Source: Caulobacter sp. (GTDB lineage Bacteria > Pseudomonadota > Alphaproteobacteria > Caulobacterales > Caulobacteraceae). From it: a stretch of 12,377 nt of DNA. The notes under the pieces were generated by a model, which was given only the letters and a program-made list of their open reading frames with translations, searched no databases and had not been told where the DNA came from. Within the stretch, counting starts at the first letter, position 1, and each line of letters opens with the position of its first letter. The position numbers and the translations under genes are program-made. This document shows positions 1 through 8,914 of this stretch, one piece after another. Location of the stretch: NCBI GenBank assembly GCA_014378155.1, contig JACMOF010000343.1:1-12377 (forward strand), in the 5' to 3' direction.

Positions 1-250
1 CGGTGGCCGCCTGGTGCAGCGCGCGGGCGGGGACACCGGCCTCGCGATCCTCGGGGGTGTAGAATTGGGAAAAGTGCTGGCCGATGACCTCGTGCGGCTG
101 GCAGCCCTTGAACCGTTGGGGGCCGGGGTTCCAGCTGAGGACGCGGCCGTCCCGATCGAGCATGTAGACGGCATAATCGGTGATTGCATCGACGAGAAGC
201 TTATAGCGCCCGTCGTCTTGCGACGCGATGTTGTGGGACTGTGGGTCCAC
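1..250 (-). CDS. PAS-domain protein, probable sensor histidine kinase (N-terminus only)
   Basis: This gene runs off the left edge; only the first 83 codons are visible. I chose the GTG at 250, which follows a G-rich stretch (GGGGGG, then CGAATA) that can serve as a ribosome binding site. The visible protein begins VDPQSHNIASQDDGRYKLLV and continues as a PAS fold: DYAVYMLDRDGRVLSWN, then FKG and EVIGQHFSQFYTPEDR. These are typical of PAS sensor domains at the N-terminus of bacterial histidine kinases and response-regulator hybrids. There is no signal peptide or membrane segment in this part, so it looks cytoplasmic. It lies 74 bp downstream of murD on the same strand, where many dcw clusters proceed directly to ftsW. 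The kinase part is not visible, so the assignment to a kinase is inference; a PAS-containing cyclase or regulator is also possible. Confidence 0.7.
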   Translation of the reverse strand, partial: MDPQSHNIASQDDGRYKLLVDAITDYAVYMLDRDGRVLSWNPGPQRFKGCQPHEVIGQHFSQFYTPEDREAGVPARALHQAAT

Positions 251-324
251 TATTCGCCCCCCGGCGCGCAAAGGTACATGCGGCAGGAAACGGTAAAGCG
301 GCGTGATTGGTTCCGCCGCCGCCG

Positions 325-1734
325 TCAGGCCCGCTTGGCGGCCGGCTTGCCCAGGCCCATCACCGCGACGCGGAAGGCCTCGCCCCGCTGCTCGAAATCG
401 GCGAACTGGTCGAACGAGGCGCAGGCGGGCGATAGCAACACGATGGCCTCCTCGCCGCTAGCGACCGCGTCGGCATAGGCGGCGGCGACGGCGGTCGCGA
501 TGTCGCCGGACTGGCGCACCGGGGCCTTGCCCTCCAAGGCCTTGCCGAAATCCTCCGCCGCCTCGCCGACCAGATAGGCCGTGGCAACGCGCGGGAACAG
601 ATCGACCAGAACGTCGATGCCGCCGGCCTTGGCCACGCCGCCGGCGATCCAGTGGAACTTCGGATAGCTCGACATCGCCTGGCGAGCGGCGTCGGCATTG
701 GTGGCCTTGCTGTCGTTGACGAAGCGGACCTTGCCGATCTTGGCGACGGTCTCCATCCGGTGGGCCAGTCCCGGGAAGTTCATCAGGCCGTCGCAGGCCT
801 GCTGGGTGGTCAGGCCGAGGGCGCGGGCGGCGGCGTAGGCGGCGGCGGCGTTCTGCCAATTGTGGCGGCCCGGCAGGCTGCGGGCGCGCAACAGGTCGAC
901 CATCTCGGTCACCCGGTCACCCGTGGCGTCGTACAGCATGCCTTGCAGGGCGTAGACGCCCCGGCCCATGGCCTTGCCGGCGCTGATCGGCCAGATGGTG
1001 CGGCGGTTGGCGGCGGTGATCTCGGTGCAGATCTGCTGGCACCACGGATCATCCACCCCGATGATCGCCGTGTCGCCCTTGCCTTGGTTCTGGAAGATCT
1101 TGCGCTTGGCGGCGATGTAGCCGTCCATGCCGCCGTGACGGTCCAGATGGTCGGGCGAGATGTTCAGCAGCACCACGGCGTCGGCGTGCAGGCTGGTGGT
1201 CAGGTCGAGCTGGTAGGACGAGAGTTCCAACACATAGACGGCGCCGCCGTGCATGTCTTCCAGGCCCAGCACGCCCTCGCCGATATTGCCGCCCACGCGG
1301 GTGTCGCGGCCGGCCTGTTTGAAGATGTGGCCGATCAAGGCCGTGGTTGTCGACTTGCCGTTGGTGCCAGTGATGGCGATGATCTTCGGCTTCTTGTGCT
1401 CGGGCGCGGCGTTGACCGTCCGGGCGAACAGCTCGATGTCGCCCAGGATCTCGACCCCGGCCGCCTTGGCCTTGCCCACCGTCCAGTGCGGTTTGGGATG
1501 GGTCAGCGGCACGCCCGGCGACAGCATCAGGGCGGCGTAGTCGCTCCAGTCGCCGGTCGACAGATCGACGACGTTCAGGCCCTCGGCCACGGCGGCCTGG
1601 CGGCTCTCGGGCTTCTCGTCCCAAAGCGCCACCTTGGCCCCGCCGGCGATCAGGGCGCGAGCAGCCGTCAGCCCTGTCCGGCCCAAGCCGAACACAGCGA
1701 CGGTCTTGCCCTCGAAACCGCGGACCGGGATCAT
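325..1734 (-). CDS. murD: UDP-N-acetylmuramoyl-L-alanine:D-glutamate ligase MurD
   Basis: MurD is the cytoplasmic ATP-dependent ligase that adds D-glutamate to UDP-MurNAc-L-alanine. The protein is 469 residues, close to the usual length. The N-terminal nucleotide-sugar binding fold shows VAVFGLGRTG at about 12-21. The central ligase domain carries the P-loop GTNGKST at 123-129, followed by the SPDHLDRHG region at 193-201 and a lysine near 210 that fits the carbamylated lysine of Mur ligases. The C-terminal domain shows DSKATN at 341-346 and LSPACASFDQF at 434-444, both typical of MurD. The ATG at 1734 is preceded by AGGAAGGGG, a good ribosome binding site. It starts 13 bp after the mraY stop codon and is the last recognised peptidoglycan gene of the operon in this window. 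I see nothing missing or broken. Confidence 0.97.
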   Translation of the reverse strand: MIPVRGFEGKTVAVFGLGRTGLTAARALIAGGAKVALWDEKPESRQAAVAEGLNVVDLSTGDWSDYAALMLSPGVPLTHPKPHWTVGKAKAAGVEILGDIELFARTVNAAPEHKKPKIIAITGTNGKSTTTALIGHIFKQAGRDTRVGGNIGEGVLGLEDMHGGAVYVLELSSYQLDLTTSLHADAVVLLNISPDHLDRHGGMDGYIAAKRKIFQNQGKGDTAIIGVDDPWCQQICTEITAANRRTIWPISAGKAMGRGVYALQGMLYDATGDRVTEMVDLLRARSLPGRHNWQNAAAAYAAARALGLTTQQACDGLMNFPGLAHRMETVAKIGKVRFVNDSKATNADAARQAMSSYPKFHWIAGGVAKAGGIDVLVDLFPRVATAYLVGEAAEDFGKALEGKAPVRQSGDIATAVAAAYADAVASGEEAIVLLSPACASFDQFADFEQRGEAFRVAVMGLGKPAAKRA

Positions 1735-1747
1735 GGCGCGCCCCTTC

Positions 1748-2863
1748 CTATCTCAGTTTCAGGGTGGCGAGGCCGAGGAAGCCGAGCATCATCGCCACGA
1801 TCCAGAAACGGATCACGACGGTGGACTCGGCCCAGCCCAGCTTCTCGAAATGGTGATGGATCGGCGCCATCAGGAAGATGCGCTTGCCGGTCTTCTTGAA
1901 GTAGCCGACCTGGATCATGACGCTCAGCGCCTCGACCACGAACAGGCCGCCGACGATGCCCAGGACCAGCTCGTGCTTGGCGCAAACGGCAATGGCGCCC
2001 AGCGCCCCGCCCAGGGCCAGCGACCCGGTGTCGCCCATGAAGATCTTGGCGGGCGGCGCGTTGTACCAGAGGAAGCCCATGCCCCCGCCGATGATCGCGC
2101 CGCAGACCACGGCCAACTCACCGACGCCGGGCACGAAATGCAGGTTCAGATAGTCGGCGAACTTGTAGTTGCCCACGAGGTAGGTGATCAGGCCAAAGGT
2201 CGAGGCGGCGATCATCACCGGCACGATGGCCAGGCCGTCCAGGCCGTCGGTCAGGTTCACCGCATTGGAGAAGCCGGCGATCGTGACGGCGGCAAAGGCC
2301 ACGTAGAACCAGCCCATATTGATCACCAGGGCCTTGAAGAACGGGAAAACCATCGAGGTTTCGAGCCCGGGCGTCATCGACTCCTTGGGGGCGAACAGGA
2401 TGAGCACGACCGCGGCGATGATCGAGACGACGAACTGGGCGATCAACTTCTGAATGCTGGAGAGGCCCGCCGTGGTCTGTTTGGTGACCTTGGCGTAGTC
2501 GTCCATGAAGCCCAGCACGCCGAAGCTGCCGGTGATCACCAGCACGACCCAGACATGGACGTTCTTGAGGTCGGCGAACAGCAGCGAGCCGACGAACAGG
2601 CCGGCCAGGATCATGAAGCCGCCCATGGTGGGCGTGCCGGCCTTCTCGGTGATGTGGCGGGCGATGCCGTCCGTGCGGATCGGCTGGCCCTTGCCCTGCT
2701 TGGCCTTCATCCAGCGGATGAAGCGCGAGCCCATGGCCACGGCCACCACATAGGCCGTCAGCATCGACATGCCGGTGCGGAAGGTCAGGTACTTGAACAG
2801 GTTGAGGACCGGCACATGCTCGTGCCCGCCTCGCGACAGCCACTCATAGAGAAAATACAGCAT
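1748..2863 (-). CDS. mraY: phospho-N-acetylmuramoyl-pentapeptide transferase MraY
   Basis: MraY is the inner-membrane enzyme that transfers phospho-MurNAc-pentapeptide to undecaprenyl phosphate to form lipid I. The protein is 371 residues and consists mainly of hydrophobic helices, as expected for its ten membrane segments. Family signatures are present: DDYAKVTK starting at D121, [13 protein letters not shown] at 200-212, [14 protein letters not shown] at 268-281, and the HHH motif at 336-338 in APIHHHFEK. The reading frame is open for 60 further codons upstream, but that extension is arginine-rich, lies over the murF coding sequence and lacks family resemblance. The ATG at 2863 gives the usual start (MLYFLYEWL) and shares one base with the murF stop codon (TGATG), which indicates translational coupling. 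Confidence 0.97.
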   Translation of the reverse strand: MLYFLYEWLSRGGHEHVPVLNLFKYLTFRTGMSMLTAYVVAVAMGSRFIRWMKAKQGKGQPIRTDGIARHITEKAGTPTMGGFMILAGLFVGSLLFADLKNVHVWVVLVITGSFGVLGFMDDYAKVTKQTTAGLSSIQKLIAQFVVSIIAAVVLILFAPKESMTPGLETSMVFPFFKALVINMGWFYVAFAAVTIAGFSNAVNLTDGLDGLAIVPVMIAASTFGLITYLVGNYKFADYLNLHFVPGVGELAVVCGAIIGGGMGFLWYNAPPAKIFMGDTGSLALGGALGAIAVCAKHELVLGIVGGLFVVEALSVMIQVGYFKKTGKRIFLMAPIHHHFEKLGWAESTVVIRFWIVAMMLGFLGLATLKLR

Positions 2864-4251
2864 CAACCCTGTCCTTCGAGATCGAGCGCGGCCAGCGCGG
2901 CGGCCACGGCCCCCGCGCGCGACCCGTTCGAACCCTTCACCATCACCACGTCGCCCGCCCTCATCGCCGAGACGACCAGAGGCGCGAGTTCGGCGGCGCT
3001 TTCGGCATAGCCGCCGCGTCGAGTCGGCGGTAGCGCTTCCCATAAAGATTTCATTAACGGTCCGGCGCAGAACACCAGATCGATGTCGGCGGCGGCGATC
3101 GGGGTGGCCAGCTCACTGTGAAAACGACCGCTCTGCGGGCCCAGTTCCAACATGTCGGTCAGCACCACGATGCGTCGGCCGGCCACCTGGCGCGCGCCCA
3201 GGGTCTTCAGCGCCGCCTGCATCGAGATCGGGTTGGCGTTGTAGCTTTCGTCCACGAGCGTGAAGGTTCCGCCCGGGATCTTTACCACCCGCTCGGCGCC
3301 ACGCCCCTCGATCGGCTCGAACTCGGCCAGGGCCGCCAGGGCGGTGTCGCGATCGACGTCCAGAGCTTCCAGCATCAGCAGCACGCACAGGCTGTTGAGG
3401 CCCCAATGGACGCCGGTCTGCAGGATCGGGAACTGGATCGTCTCGCCACGCAGCACGGCGGTGAGGGTCGCGCCCTGGGCGCTGGCGGCGAACGCGGTCA
3501 GTTGCGCGGTGACGCCCTCGCCCGTGCCGAAACTCCAGACCTCGGCCCCGGCCTTCTCGGCCTCGGCCTTGGGCAAGCTGTACCAGGGATTGTCGGCGTT
3601 CAGCACCGCCACGCCGTTGGGCTCGAGACCTGCGAAGATCTCGGCCTTGGCGCGGGCGACGCCCTCTTCGCCGTCGGCGAAGTTCTCCAGATGCACCGGG
3701 CCGACCGTGGTGATGGCCACCGCGTGCGGACGGATGAAGTTCGACAGCGGGATGATCTCGCCGCTGTGGTTCATGCCGACCTCGAACACCGCGCGCTGGG
3801 TGTCGCGCGGCATGCGCGCCAGGGTCAGGGGCACGCCGATATGGTTGTTGTACGACTTGACCGAGGCGTGGGCCTTGCCCGCGCGGCGCAGGCCCGCCTC
3901 GACGGCGCGGGTGACGCTGGTCTTGCCGACCGAGCCAGTCACCGCCCCGCGCCGCGTTTGGGGCGCGCGCTCGCGGGCGGCGACGCCCAGGCGCTCCAGG
4001 GCCAGGAAGGTGTCCTCGACCAGCACGGCCGGGGTGGCGACGGGCTTGGAGACCAGGGCCCCGGCCGCGCCCTTGTCAGTGATCTGGACGATGAACTCAT
4101 GACCGTCCCGGGCGCCCGACAGGGCCACGAACAGGTCGCCTGGCGCGATGCTGCGGCTGTCGATCGATACGCCGGTGGCCTCGAAGGCCCCCAGCACCTG
4201 GCCGTGGGTCGCGCCGGCGATCTCGTCAGCCGTCCAGAGGGCGTTAGACAT
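2863..4251 (-). CDS. murF: UDP-N-acetylmuramoyl-tripeptide:D-alanyl-D-alanine ligase MurF
   Basis: MurF ligates D-Ala-D-Ala to UDP-MurNAc-tripeptide, the last cytoplasmic ligation before MraY. The protein is 462 residues. It has the N-terminal fold with [16 protein letters not shown] at 29-44, a P-loop GSVGKTS at 106-112, the family motif YNNHIGVPL at 134-142, GMNHSGEI at 159-166, and NADNPW at 218-223. The later part carries [16 protein letters not shown] and [10 protein letters not shown], which separate MurF from MurD and MurE. The ATG at 4251 lies inside the 3' end of murE, overlapping by 8 nt, and the stop overlaps the mraY start by one base. The gene looks intact. Confidence 0.97.
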   Translation of the reverse strand: MSNALWTADEIAGATHGQVLGAFEATGVSIDSRSIAPGDLFVALSGARDGHEFIVQITDKGAAGALVSKPVATPAVLVEDTFLALERLGVAARERAPQTRRGAVTGSVGKTSVTRAVEAGLRRAGKAHASVKSYNNHIGVPLTLARMPRDTQRAVFEVGMNHSGEIIPLSNFIRPHAVAITTVGPVHLENFADGEEGVARAKAEIFAGLEPNGVAVLNADNPWYSLPKAEAEKAGAEVWSFGTGEGVTAQLTAFAASAQGATLTAVLRGETIQFPILQTGVHWGLNSLCVLLMLEALDVDRDTALAALAEFEPIEGRGAERVVKIPGGTFTLVDESYNANPISMQAALKTLGARQVAGRRIVVLTDMLELGPQSGRFHSELATPIAAADIDLVFCAGPLMKSLWEALPPTRRGGYAESAAELAPLVVSAMRAGDVVMVKGSNGSRAGAVAAALAALDLEGQG

Positions 4252-5701
4252 GGGCCGCCTCCAAAGCCTTCGCAGTTTCGGTGACGTCGTCGAACGGATG
4301 GTTCACGCCGGCCACCAGCTGGCCCTGCTCGTGACCCTTGCCAGCCACCACCAGCACATCGCCGTTAGACAGCAGCGCCGCCCCGGCCCGGATGGCTTCG
4401 CGTCGGTCGCCAAACTCCTGGGCGCTCGGCGCGGCGGCCAGGATGGCGGCGCGGATCGAGGCCGGCTCTTCGGAGCGGGGATTGTCGTCGGTGACGATGG
4501 CGACGTCGGCGAGGCGCGCGGCGATCTCGCCCATCAGGGGCCTCTTGCCGCGATCGCGGTCGCCGCCGGCCCCGAACACCACGATCAGCTTGCCCTGGGT
4601 GTGAGGGCGCAGGGCCGCCAGCACCGTCTCCAGGCCGTCGGGGGTATGGGCGTAGTCGACATAGGCATCGCCGCCGCGCGCGCCGGTCCCGACCCGCTGC
4701 AGCCGGCCGGCCGCGCCTTCGAGATGTTCGAGGGCGGCGATCGTCGCCTCGAGGTCTTCGCCCGTCGCAAGGCAGAGGCCCGCCGCGACCAGGACGTTGG
4801 AGGCCTGGAAATCCCCGGCCAGCGGCAGCAGCACGTCGAACTCCCGCCCCTGGGCGGCGATCCTCAGGCGCTGGCCCTCCGGCATGGGGGTGCGCGAGAC
4901 CAGCTTGAGCCCCTGTCCATCATGGCCGACCGACAGGATCGTCTGGCCGGAGGTGACGGCGGCCGAGGCGAAGGCCGGGAAGGCGTCGCTGTCGGCGTTG
5001 AGCACCGCGGTGCGGGCGCGCGGCAGCAGGGTCTCGAACAGCCGCAGCTTGGCCGCGCGATAGGCGCCCATGGTGCCGTGGTAGTCCAGGTGGTCCTGGG
5101 TGAAGTTGGTGAAGCCGGCGGCGGCCAGGCGCACGCCGTCCAGCCGCCGCTGGTCGATGCCGTGCGACGAGGCCTCGACCGCCAGGTGGGTCACGCCCAT
5201 GCCGGCCAGCCTGGCCATCATCTCGGCGACATCGGCGGCGTCTGGCGTGGTCAGGCCGGGCGGGGTCAGTTGCTGGTCCGCGACGCCCGGCGCGCTGACC
5301 ACGACTCCAAGCGTGCCCATGCTCGCGGCCTTGTGGCCGAGGCGGGCGTAAATCTGACGGGCGAAGCCGGCGACCGAGGTCTTGCCGTTGGTGCCGGTCA
5401 CCGCGATGCAGGTTTGCGGCTGCTCGCTCCAGAACTGGGCGGCGGCCAGGGCATAGGCGCGGCGCAGGTCGCGGGCGTGGACGGTCGGGACCGCCAGGCT
5501 GTCGACATCGTCCGGAGCGAGGATGGCGGCGGCGCCCGAGGCGATGGCGGCGTCAATGAAACTGCGACCGTCGGCCTTGCTGCCCGGCAGGGCCGCGAAC
5601 AGGAACCCGTCGGCCACCTTGCGGCTATCGGCGGTGACCCCGGTGATGACGGGATCGACCACGCAGGGCCGGTTGAGGATCTGGGAAAGGGTCTTGCTCA
5701 A
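4244..5701 (-). CDS. murE: UDP-MurNAc-L-Ala-D-Glu:meso-diaminopimelate ligase MurE
   Basis: MurE adds the third residue of the stem peptide. The 485-residue protein has the N-terminal substrate-binding domain (GVTADSRKVADGFLFAAL at 21-38), P-loop GTNGKTS at 103-109, TTPD at 151-154, HDLD-like DHLDYHGT at 203-210, and a lysine at 218 that fits the carbamylated lysine. The motif DNPR in VTDDNPRSEEPASI is the signature of enzymes using meso-diaminopimelate rather than lysine, as expected for a Gram-negative cell wall. The start is a TTG at 5701 that overlaps the ftsI stop as TTGA, with a strong GGAGG seven bases upstream. The resulting N-terminus MSKTLSQILN fits the family length, and no closer ATG is available. 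The gene end overlaps murF by 8 nt. Confidence 0.96.
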   Translation of the reverse strand: MSKTLSQILNRPCVVDPVITGVTADSRKVADGFLFAALPGSKADGRSFIDAAIASGAAAILAPDDVDSLAVPTVHARDLRRAYALAAAQFWSEQPQTCIAVTGTNGKTSVAGFARQIYARLGHKAASMGTLGVVVSAPGVADQQLTPPGLTTPDAADVAEMMARLAGMGVTHLAVEASSHGIDQRRLDGVRLAAAGFTNFTQDHLDYHGTMGAYRAAKLRLFETLLPRARTAVLNADSDAFPAFASAAVTSGQTILSVGHDGQGLKLVSRTPMPEGQRLRIAAQGREFDVLLPLAGDFQASNVLVAAGLCLATGEDLEATIAALEHLEGAAGRLQRVGTGARGGDAYVDYAHTPDGLETVLAALRPHTQGKLIVVFGAGGDRDRGKRPLMGEIAARLADVAIVTDDNPRSEEPASIRAAILAAAPSAQEFGDRREAIRAGAALLSNGDVLVVAGKGHEQGQLVAGVNHPFDDVTETAKALEAAHV

Positions 5702-7452
5702 AGTCCCGCCTCCGGTGCGGCTTTCGGCGACTGGGCCACAGTGAAGATGTCGGCCTGGCGCTTGACGCCCAGGAACGGCGCGATGCGGTCGATGACCCGG
5801 CCGGCGGCCGGCGCGGCCACCCAGCCGCCGGTCGAGAAGCCCGAGGTCTTGGCGTTGCCCTTGGGCTCGTCCAGCAGGACCAGCACGAAATAGCGATCGG
5901 CCTCGAGCGGGCCCTCGGTGGGGAAAACCGCCGCGAACGACGAGACCTGGCGTTGGTGGTTATAGCCCTTGAGCGCGGGATCGTACTTCTCGCCCGTGCC
6001 TGTCTTGCCGCCCACCGTCAGGCCCGGGATGTTGGCCGACTTGCCGCTGCCGCCGGTGACGTTGGCGCGCATGATCCTCAGCATCTGTTGCGAGGTCTCC
6101 TCCGAGATCGCGCGCGGCGCCTCGGGGCGCACGCCCGGCGCGCGCTTCAGGATGGTCAGCGGCTGAAGCGTGCCGCCGTTCAGCAGCGCCCCCATCGCCT
6201 GGGCCAGGGCCAGGGGCGACACATTGATGCCGTGGCCAAACGAGGTGGAGGCCACCGCGTCGTCGTCCCACTTCTTCGGGGTCAGGGGGCGGGCCGATTC
6301 CAGCAGCTCCACCTTGGCCGGCTTGGTCAGGCCCAGGGCGTTGAAATAACGGCTCAGGCGCTCGCCGCCGATCCGCTCGGCCAGCATGGCGGTGCCGATG
6401 TTGGACGAGTGCTGGAACACCTCGACGAGGGTCAGGATCTTCTTGGCGGCGTGGAAGTCGTGGATCGTCCGGTAGCCCAGCTTGAACGGCTCGCGGGCGT
6501 CGAAGGTCGAGGCCGGCGTCGCCGCCCCGGTGTCCAGGCCGATGGCCACAGTGAAGGCCTTGAAGGTCGAACCCATCTCATAGACCGAGGCCGCGGCGTG
6601 GTTGGTCATCTGCTCGCTGGACGCCTGGTTCAGCTGGTTGGGGTCGTAATCCGGATAGCTGATCATGCCGAGGATCTCCCCGGTATGGATGTTGGTCACG
6701 ATGCCGACCGCGTCCTTGGCCTGGAACTCGATCGCGGCCTTGCGGACCTCGTCCTCCAGGGCGGCCTGGACGCGCAGGTCGATCGACAGCGCCGTGGCGC
6801 CGTCCGGACCCTTGGCGGCGGCGTCGCGCACGGTCTTGTCCAGCGCCTTCTCGGCCCCGGACAGGCCCAGGCCGCCCTTGTCGACGAAGCCGATGAAGTG
6901 GGCGGCGCTGGCGCCCAGCGGATAGACCCGGCGCGCCTGTTCCTCAAACTGCACGCCCGGCAGGCCCAGGTCGAAGATCGCGTCCTTCTCGGCGGGCGTC
7001 ATGCCGCCCAGCACGAAGCTGCGGCGCGGACCCGAGACGGCTTCGTTGATCCGCTTGACCGGCACCTGCGGCAGGGCCTTGGCGAGCGTGACGCGGGTGG
7101 CCTTGGCGTCCCAGACTTCCTTGGGATCGACATAGAGCGCGTAGTGGGTCAGATCCACCGCCAGGAGCTGGCCGTTGCGATCGACCAGGTCGCCGCGCGC
7201 GCCCGCGGTCGAGGCCAGATAGCTGTTGCCGCCGACCTTGGAGAACACCGCCGCCCAGGTCGCGCCCAGGGCCAGGACGGTGAAGGCCAGGCCGAAGATC
7301 GCCATGACGAAGAAGATGCGGATGCGGGTGTCGTCTTCCGGGCGGGCTGCGGCGCGCGAGCGCTCGAAGGCGTGCTCCAGCCGCCAGACCCGCTCGATCA
7401 GCCAGCGCCAGGCGCGGGGTGCGCCGCCGGGGGCGAGATTGGACAGGCTCAT
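5698..7452 (-). CDS. ftsI: Septal peptidoglycan D,D-transpeptidase FtsI (PBP3)
   Basis: FtsI is the class B penicillin-binding protein that cross-links septal peptidoglycan with FtsW in the divisome. The protein is 584 residues. A cytoplasmic N-terminus of about 45 residues is followed by one membrane segment at about 46-70 (FFVMAIFGLAFTVLALGATW), which serves as anchor. The pedestal domain contains RGDLVDRNGQLLA at 86-98. The transpeptidase domain has all three active-site motifs: STFK at 295-298 with nucleophile Ser295, SSN at 349-351, and KTGT at 483-486. The start ATG at 7452 overlaps the ftsL stop (ATGA), and the stop overlaps the murE TTG by four bases. No lipobox or second membrane segment is seen. 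The gene appears complete and functional. Confidence 0.97.
   Translation of the reverse strand: MSLSNLAPGGAPRAWRWLIERVWRLEHAFERSRAAARPEDDTRIRIFFVMAIFGLAFTVLALGATWAAVFSKVGGNSYLASTAGARGDLVDRNGQLLAVDLTHYALYVDPKEVWDAKATRVTLAKALPQVPVKRINEAVSGPRRSFVLGGMTPAEKDAIFDLGLPGVQFEEQARRVYPLGASAAHFIGFVDKGGLGLSGAEKALDKTVRDAAAKGPDGATALSIDLRVQAALEDEVRKAAIEFQAKDAVGIVTNIHTGEILGMISYPDYDPNQLNQASSEQMTNHAAASVYEMGSTFKAFTVAIGLDTGAATPASTFDAREPFKLGYRTIHDFHAAKKILTLVEVFQHSSNIGTAMLAERIGGERLSRYFNALGLTKPAKVELLESARPLTPKKWDDDAVASTSFGHGINVSPLALAQAMGALLNGGTLQPLTILKRAPGVRPEAPRAISEETSQQMLRIMRANVTGGSGKSANIPGLTVGGKTGTGEKYDPALKGYNHQRQVSSFAAVFPTEGPLEADRYFVLVLLDEPKGNAKTSGFSTGGWVAAPAAGRVIDRIAPFLGVKRQADIFTVAQSPKAAPEAGL
5709..5713 (-). promoter_or_regulatory. 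Ribosome binding site that decides the TTG start of murE
   Basis: On the minus strand GGAGG is followed by seven bases (CGGGACT) and then the TTG start codon of murE. The site lies within the last codons of ftsI. The spacing is ideal for initiation and supports the use of TTG rather than a downstream codon. Confidence 0.7.
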
Positions 7453-7907
7453 CGCGGAGCCTCTGCGGGAGCCGGCTGAGACGAGAGCTGGGGCGGCGGA
7501 TAGTCGTCGGGCGTCGCCTCGGGCGCCCCGGCGGTGGCCGCCGCCCCGGCCGCGCTGACCGACGGCGCGGCCGGGGCGTGGGCGACGGGCGCATTGCGCG
7601 CCAGGTCGATCAGGGCGTCCTCGGTGGTTTCGTGCTCAGGCTTGATTGGCCCGAGGTTTCGGCTCGCGGCGTACTGCTCGATGCGGCCCGGGCGCTCGAG
7701 GTAGGCGACCTCGGCTTTCAGCAACCGAACCCGGACCTTCTCATCGACGATCTGCTGCTCGACCGAGGCGATCTGGGCGCGCTCGCGGCCGGCGAAGGTC
7801 TTGGCCATGTAGACGCCCAACACCAAGGCGATCAGCAGGCACAGGCAAACCAGCTCCACCACCCGGAAGCCCCGTATGCGCCGATCGAACATGCTCGACA
7901 GGCTCAT
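7449..7907 (-). CDS. ftsL: Cell division protein FtsL
   Basis: FtsL is a small bitopic divisome protein that forms a coiled coil with FtsB and, in species studied, activates FtsWI. The 152-residue protein has a short basic cytoplasmic part ([15 protein letters not shown]), one membrane helix at about 16-36, then a charged helical region at about 42-75 ([19 protein letters not shown] and onward) with heptad-like spacing, and a conserved-looking [12 protein letters not shown] segment. The last 45 residues are a proline- and alanine-rich tail that is probably disordered and is longer than in E. coli FtsL. Sequence conservation of FtsL is low, so the call relies on topology, size and position between rsmH and ftsI. 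It overlaps both neighbours by four bases (ATGA). Confidence 0.93.
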   Translation of the reverse strand: MSLSSMFDRRIRGFRVVELVCLCLLIALVLGVYMAKTFAGRERAQIASVEQQIVDEKVRVRLLKAEVAYLERPGRIEQYAASRNLGPIKPEHETTEDALIDLARNAPVAHAPAAPSVSAAGAAATAGAPEATPDDYPPPQLSSQPAPAEAPR

Positions 7908-8914
7908 CGGGCGTCACTCCACACCGGAGCCTGCGTCCGCACGGCGGCGCGCAGCTTCGACGAGCGGGCGCGCGGATTGACGGCCAGTTCGGCCTCGCCC
8001 GGCGCGATGGCCTTGGACGAGATCAGCTGGAAGCTGGCCGGCGCGCCGGCCGGGGCCTGCGGCAGGTGGCGCGAGCCGCCCGGCGTGCGCCCGGCCCGCT
8101 CGGCCAGGAAAGTCTTGACGATGCGGTCTTCCAGCGAATGGAAGGTGACCACGGCCAGCCGGCCGCCCGGCTTCAGCACCCGCTCGGCGGCGACCAGCCC
8201 GGCCTCCAGCTCTTCCAGCTCGGCGTTGACGGCGATCCGCAGGCCCTGGAACGAGCGGGTGGCCGGATGGGCCTTGGCGCCCTTGCGTCCGCCCAGGGCG
8301 CGCTCGATCACATGGGCCAGGTCCAGGGTGCGGGTGAAGGGCCGCTCGGCCCGGCGCTTGACTAGGAAGCTGGCGATGCGGCGCGAGGCGTGCTCCTCGC
8401 CATAGACGTAGAGGATGCGCGCCAGCTCGACCTGGTCCAGGTCGTTGACGAGGTCGGCGGCCGTGGGGCCGTCGGCGCCCATGCGCATGTCCAGGGGGCC
8501 GTCGCGCATGAAGGAAAAGCCGCGCTCGGCCTCGTCGAGCTGCATGGAAGACACGCCAAGATCCAGGGTTACGCCGTCAACCGACGCATCCTCCAGATAC
8601 GCCGTGATTTGCGAGAAACGGTCCTCGATCAGCCGAAAGCGACTATCCGTCGCGGAATTGGCCGTCGCGGAATTGGCTGTCGCGGAATTGGCCGTCGCGG
8701 TGAATTCGGCGGTGAAGCGCTGGACGCTGGGATCGCGGTCGAAGGCGATGACCGTCGCGCCGGTGGCCAGGATGGCGCGGGTGTAGCCGCCAGCCCCGAA
8801 GGTGCCGTCGATGACCACGTCGCCAGGGCCTGCCGCCAAGGCGCCGACCACTTCGCCCAGCAACACCGAGACGTGCGGCGCGACCTCGGGAGGGGTGTCG
8901 GAAAGCTCGGTCAT
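7904..8914 (-). CDS. rsmH: 16S rRNA (cytosine-1402-N4)-methyltransferase RsmH (MraW)
   Basis: RsmH uses S-adenosylmethionine to methylate C1402 of 16S rRNA in the decoding centre. The protein is 336 residues. [10 protein letters not shown] at 14-23 and the SAM-binding [11 protein letters not shown] at 36-46 are clear. Further signatures are [20 protein letters not shown] at 117-136, DGPLDMRM at 138-145, FQGLRIAVN at 222-230 and VTFHSLEDR at 256-264. The frame stays open upstream for 58 arginine-rich codons, but this overlies mraZ. The ATG at 8914 overlaps the mraZ stop as ATGA and gives the family N-terminus. An unusual insert of repeated A-T-A-N-S units (about residues 73-89) sits in the variable loop between FDRDP and RFRLIEDRF; it is listed separately. 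Confidence 0.97.
   Translation of the reverse strand: MTELSDTPPEVAPHVSVLLGEVVGALAAGPGDVVIDGTFGAGGYTRAILATGATVIAFDRDPSVQRFTAEFTATANSATANSATANSATDSRFRLIEDRFSQITAYLEDASVDGVTLDLGVSSMQLDEAERGFSFMRDGPLDMRMGADGPTAADLVNDLDQVELARILYVYGEEHASRRIASFLVKRRAERPFTRTLDLAHVIERALGGRKGAKAHPATRSFQGLRIAVNAELEELEAGLVAAERVLKPGGRLAVVTFHSLEDRIVKTFLAERAGRTPGGSRHLPQAPAGAPASFQLISSKAIAPGEAELAVNPRARSSKLRAAVRTQAPVWSDAR
8650..8700. repeat. In-frame 15-bp tandem repeat within rsmH
   Basis: Three copies of a 15-bp unit (plus strand TCGCGGAATTGGCCG) stand head to tail at 8650-8664, 8665-8679 and 8680-8694, followed by a partial copy of six bases. The middle copy differs by one base (T for C). On the minus strand the repeat encodes A-T-A-N-S units in RsmH. 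Because 15 is a multiple of three, gain or loss of a copy keeps the reading frame. Confidence 0.95.

Noticed and set aside
14..478. Plus-strand open frame at the left edge
   Set aside because: It is opposite to the PAS-domain gene and the 3' end of murD, and the minus-strand translation shows clear conserved motifs.
652..7479. Long plus-strand open frames opposite murD, mraY, murF, murE and ftsI (for example 652-1899, 1634-3010, 4148-5893, 5953-7479)
   Set aside because: They are antisense to well-recognised genes, rich in Gly, Ala, Arg, His and Asp as expected from high-GC third-position bias, and show no family motifs or ribosome binding sites.
8650..8700. CRISPR-like array
   Set aside because: The repeats are contiguous 15-mers without spacers and lie inside a coding sequence; no other repeat-spacer pattern was seen in the window.
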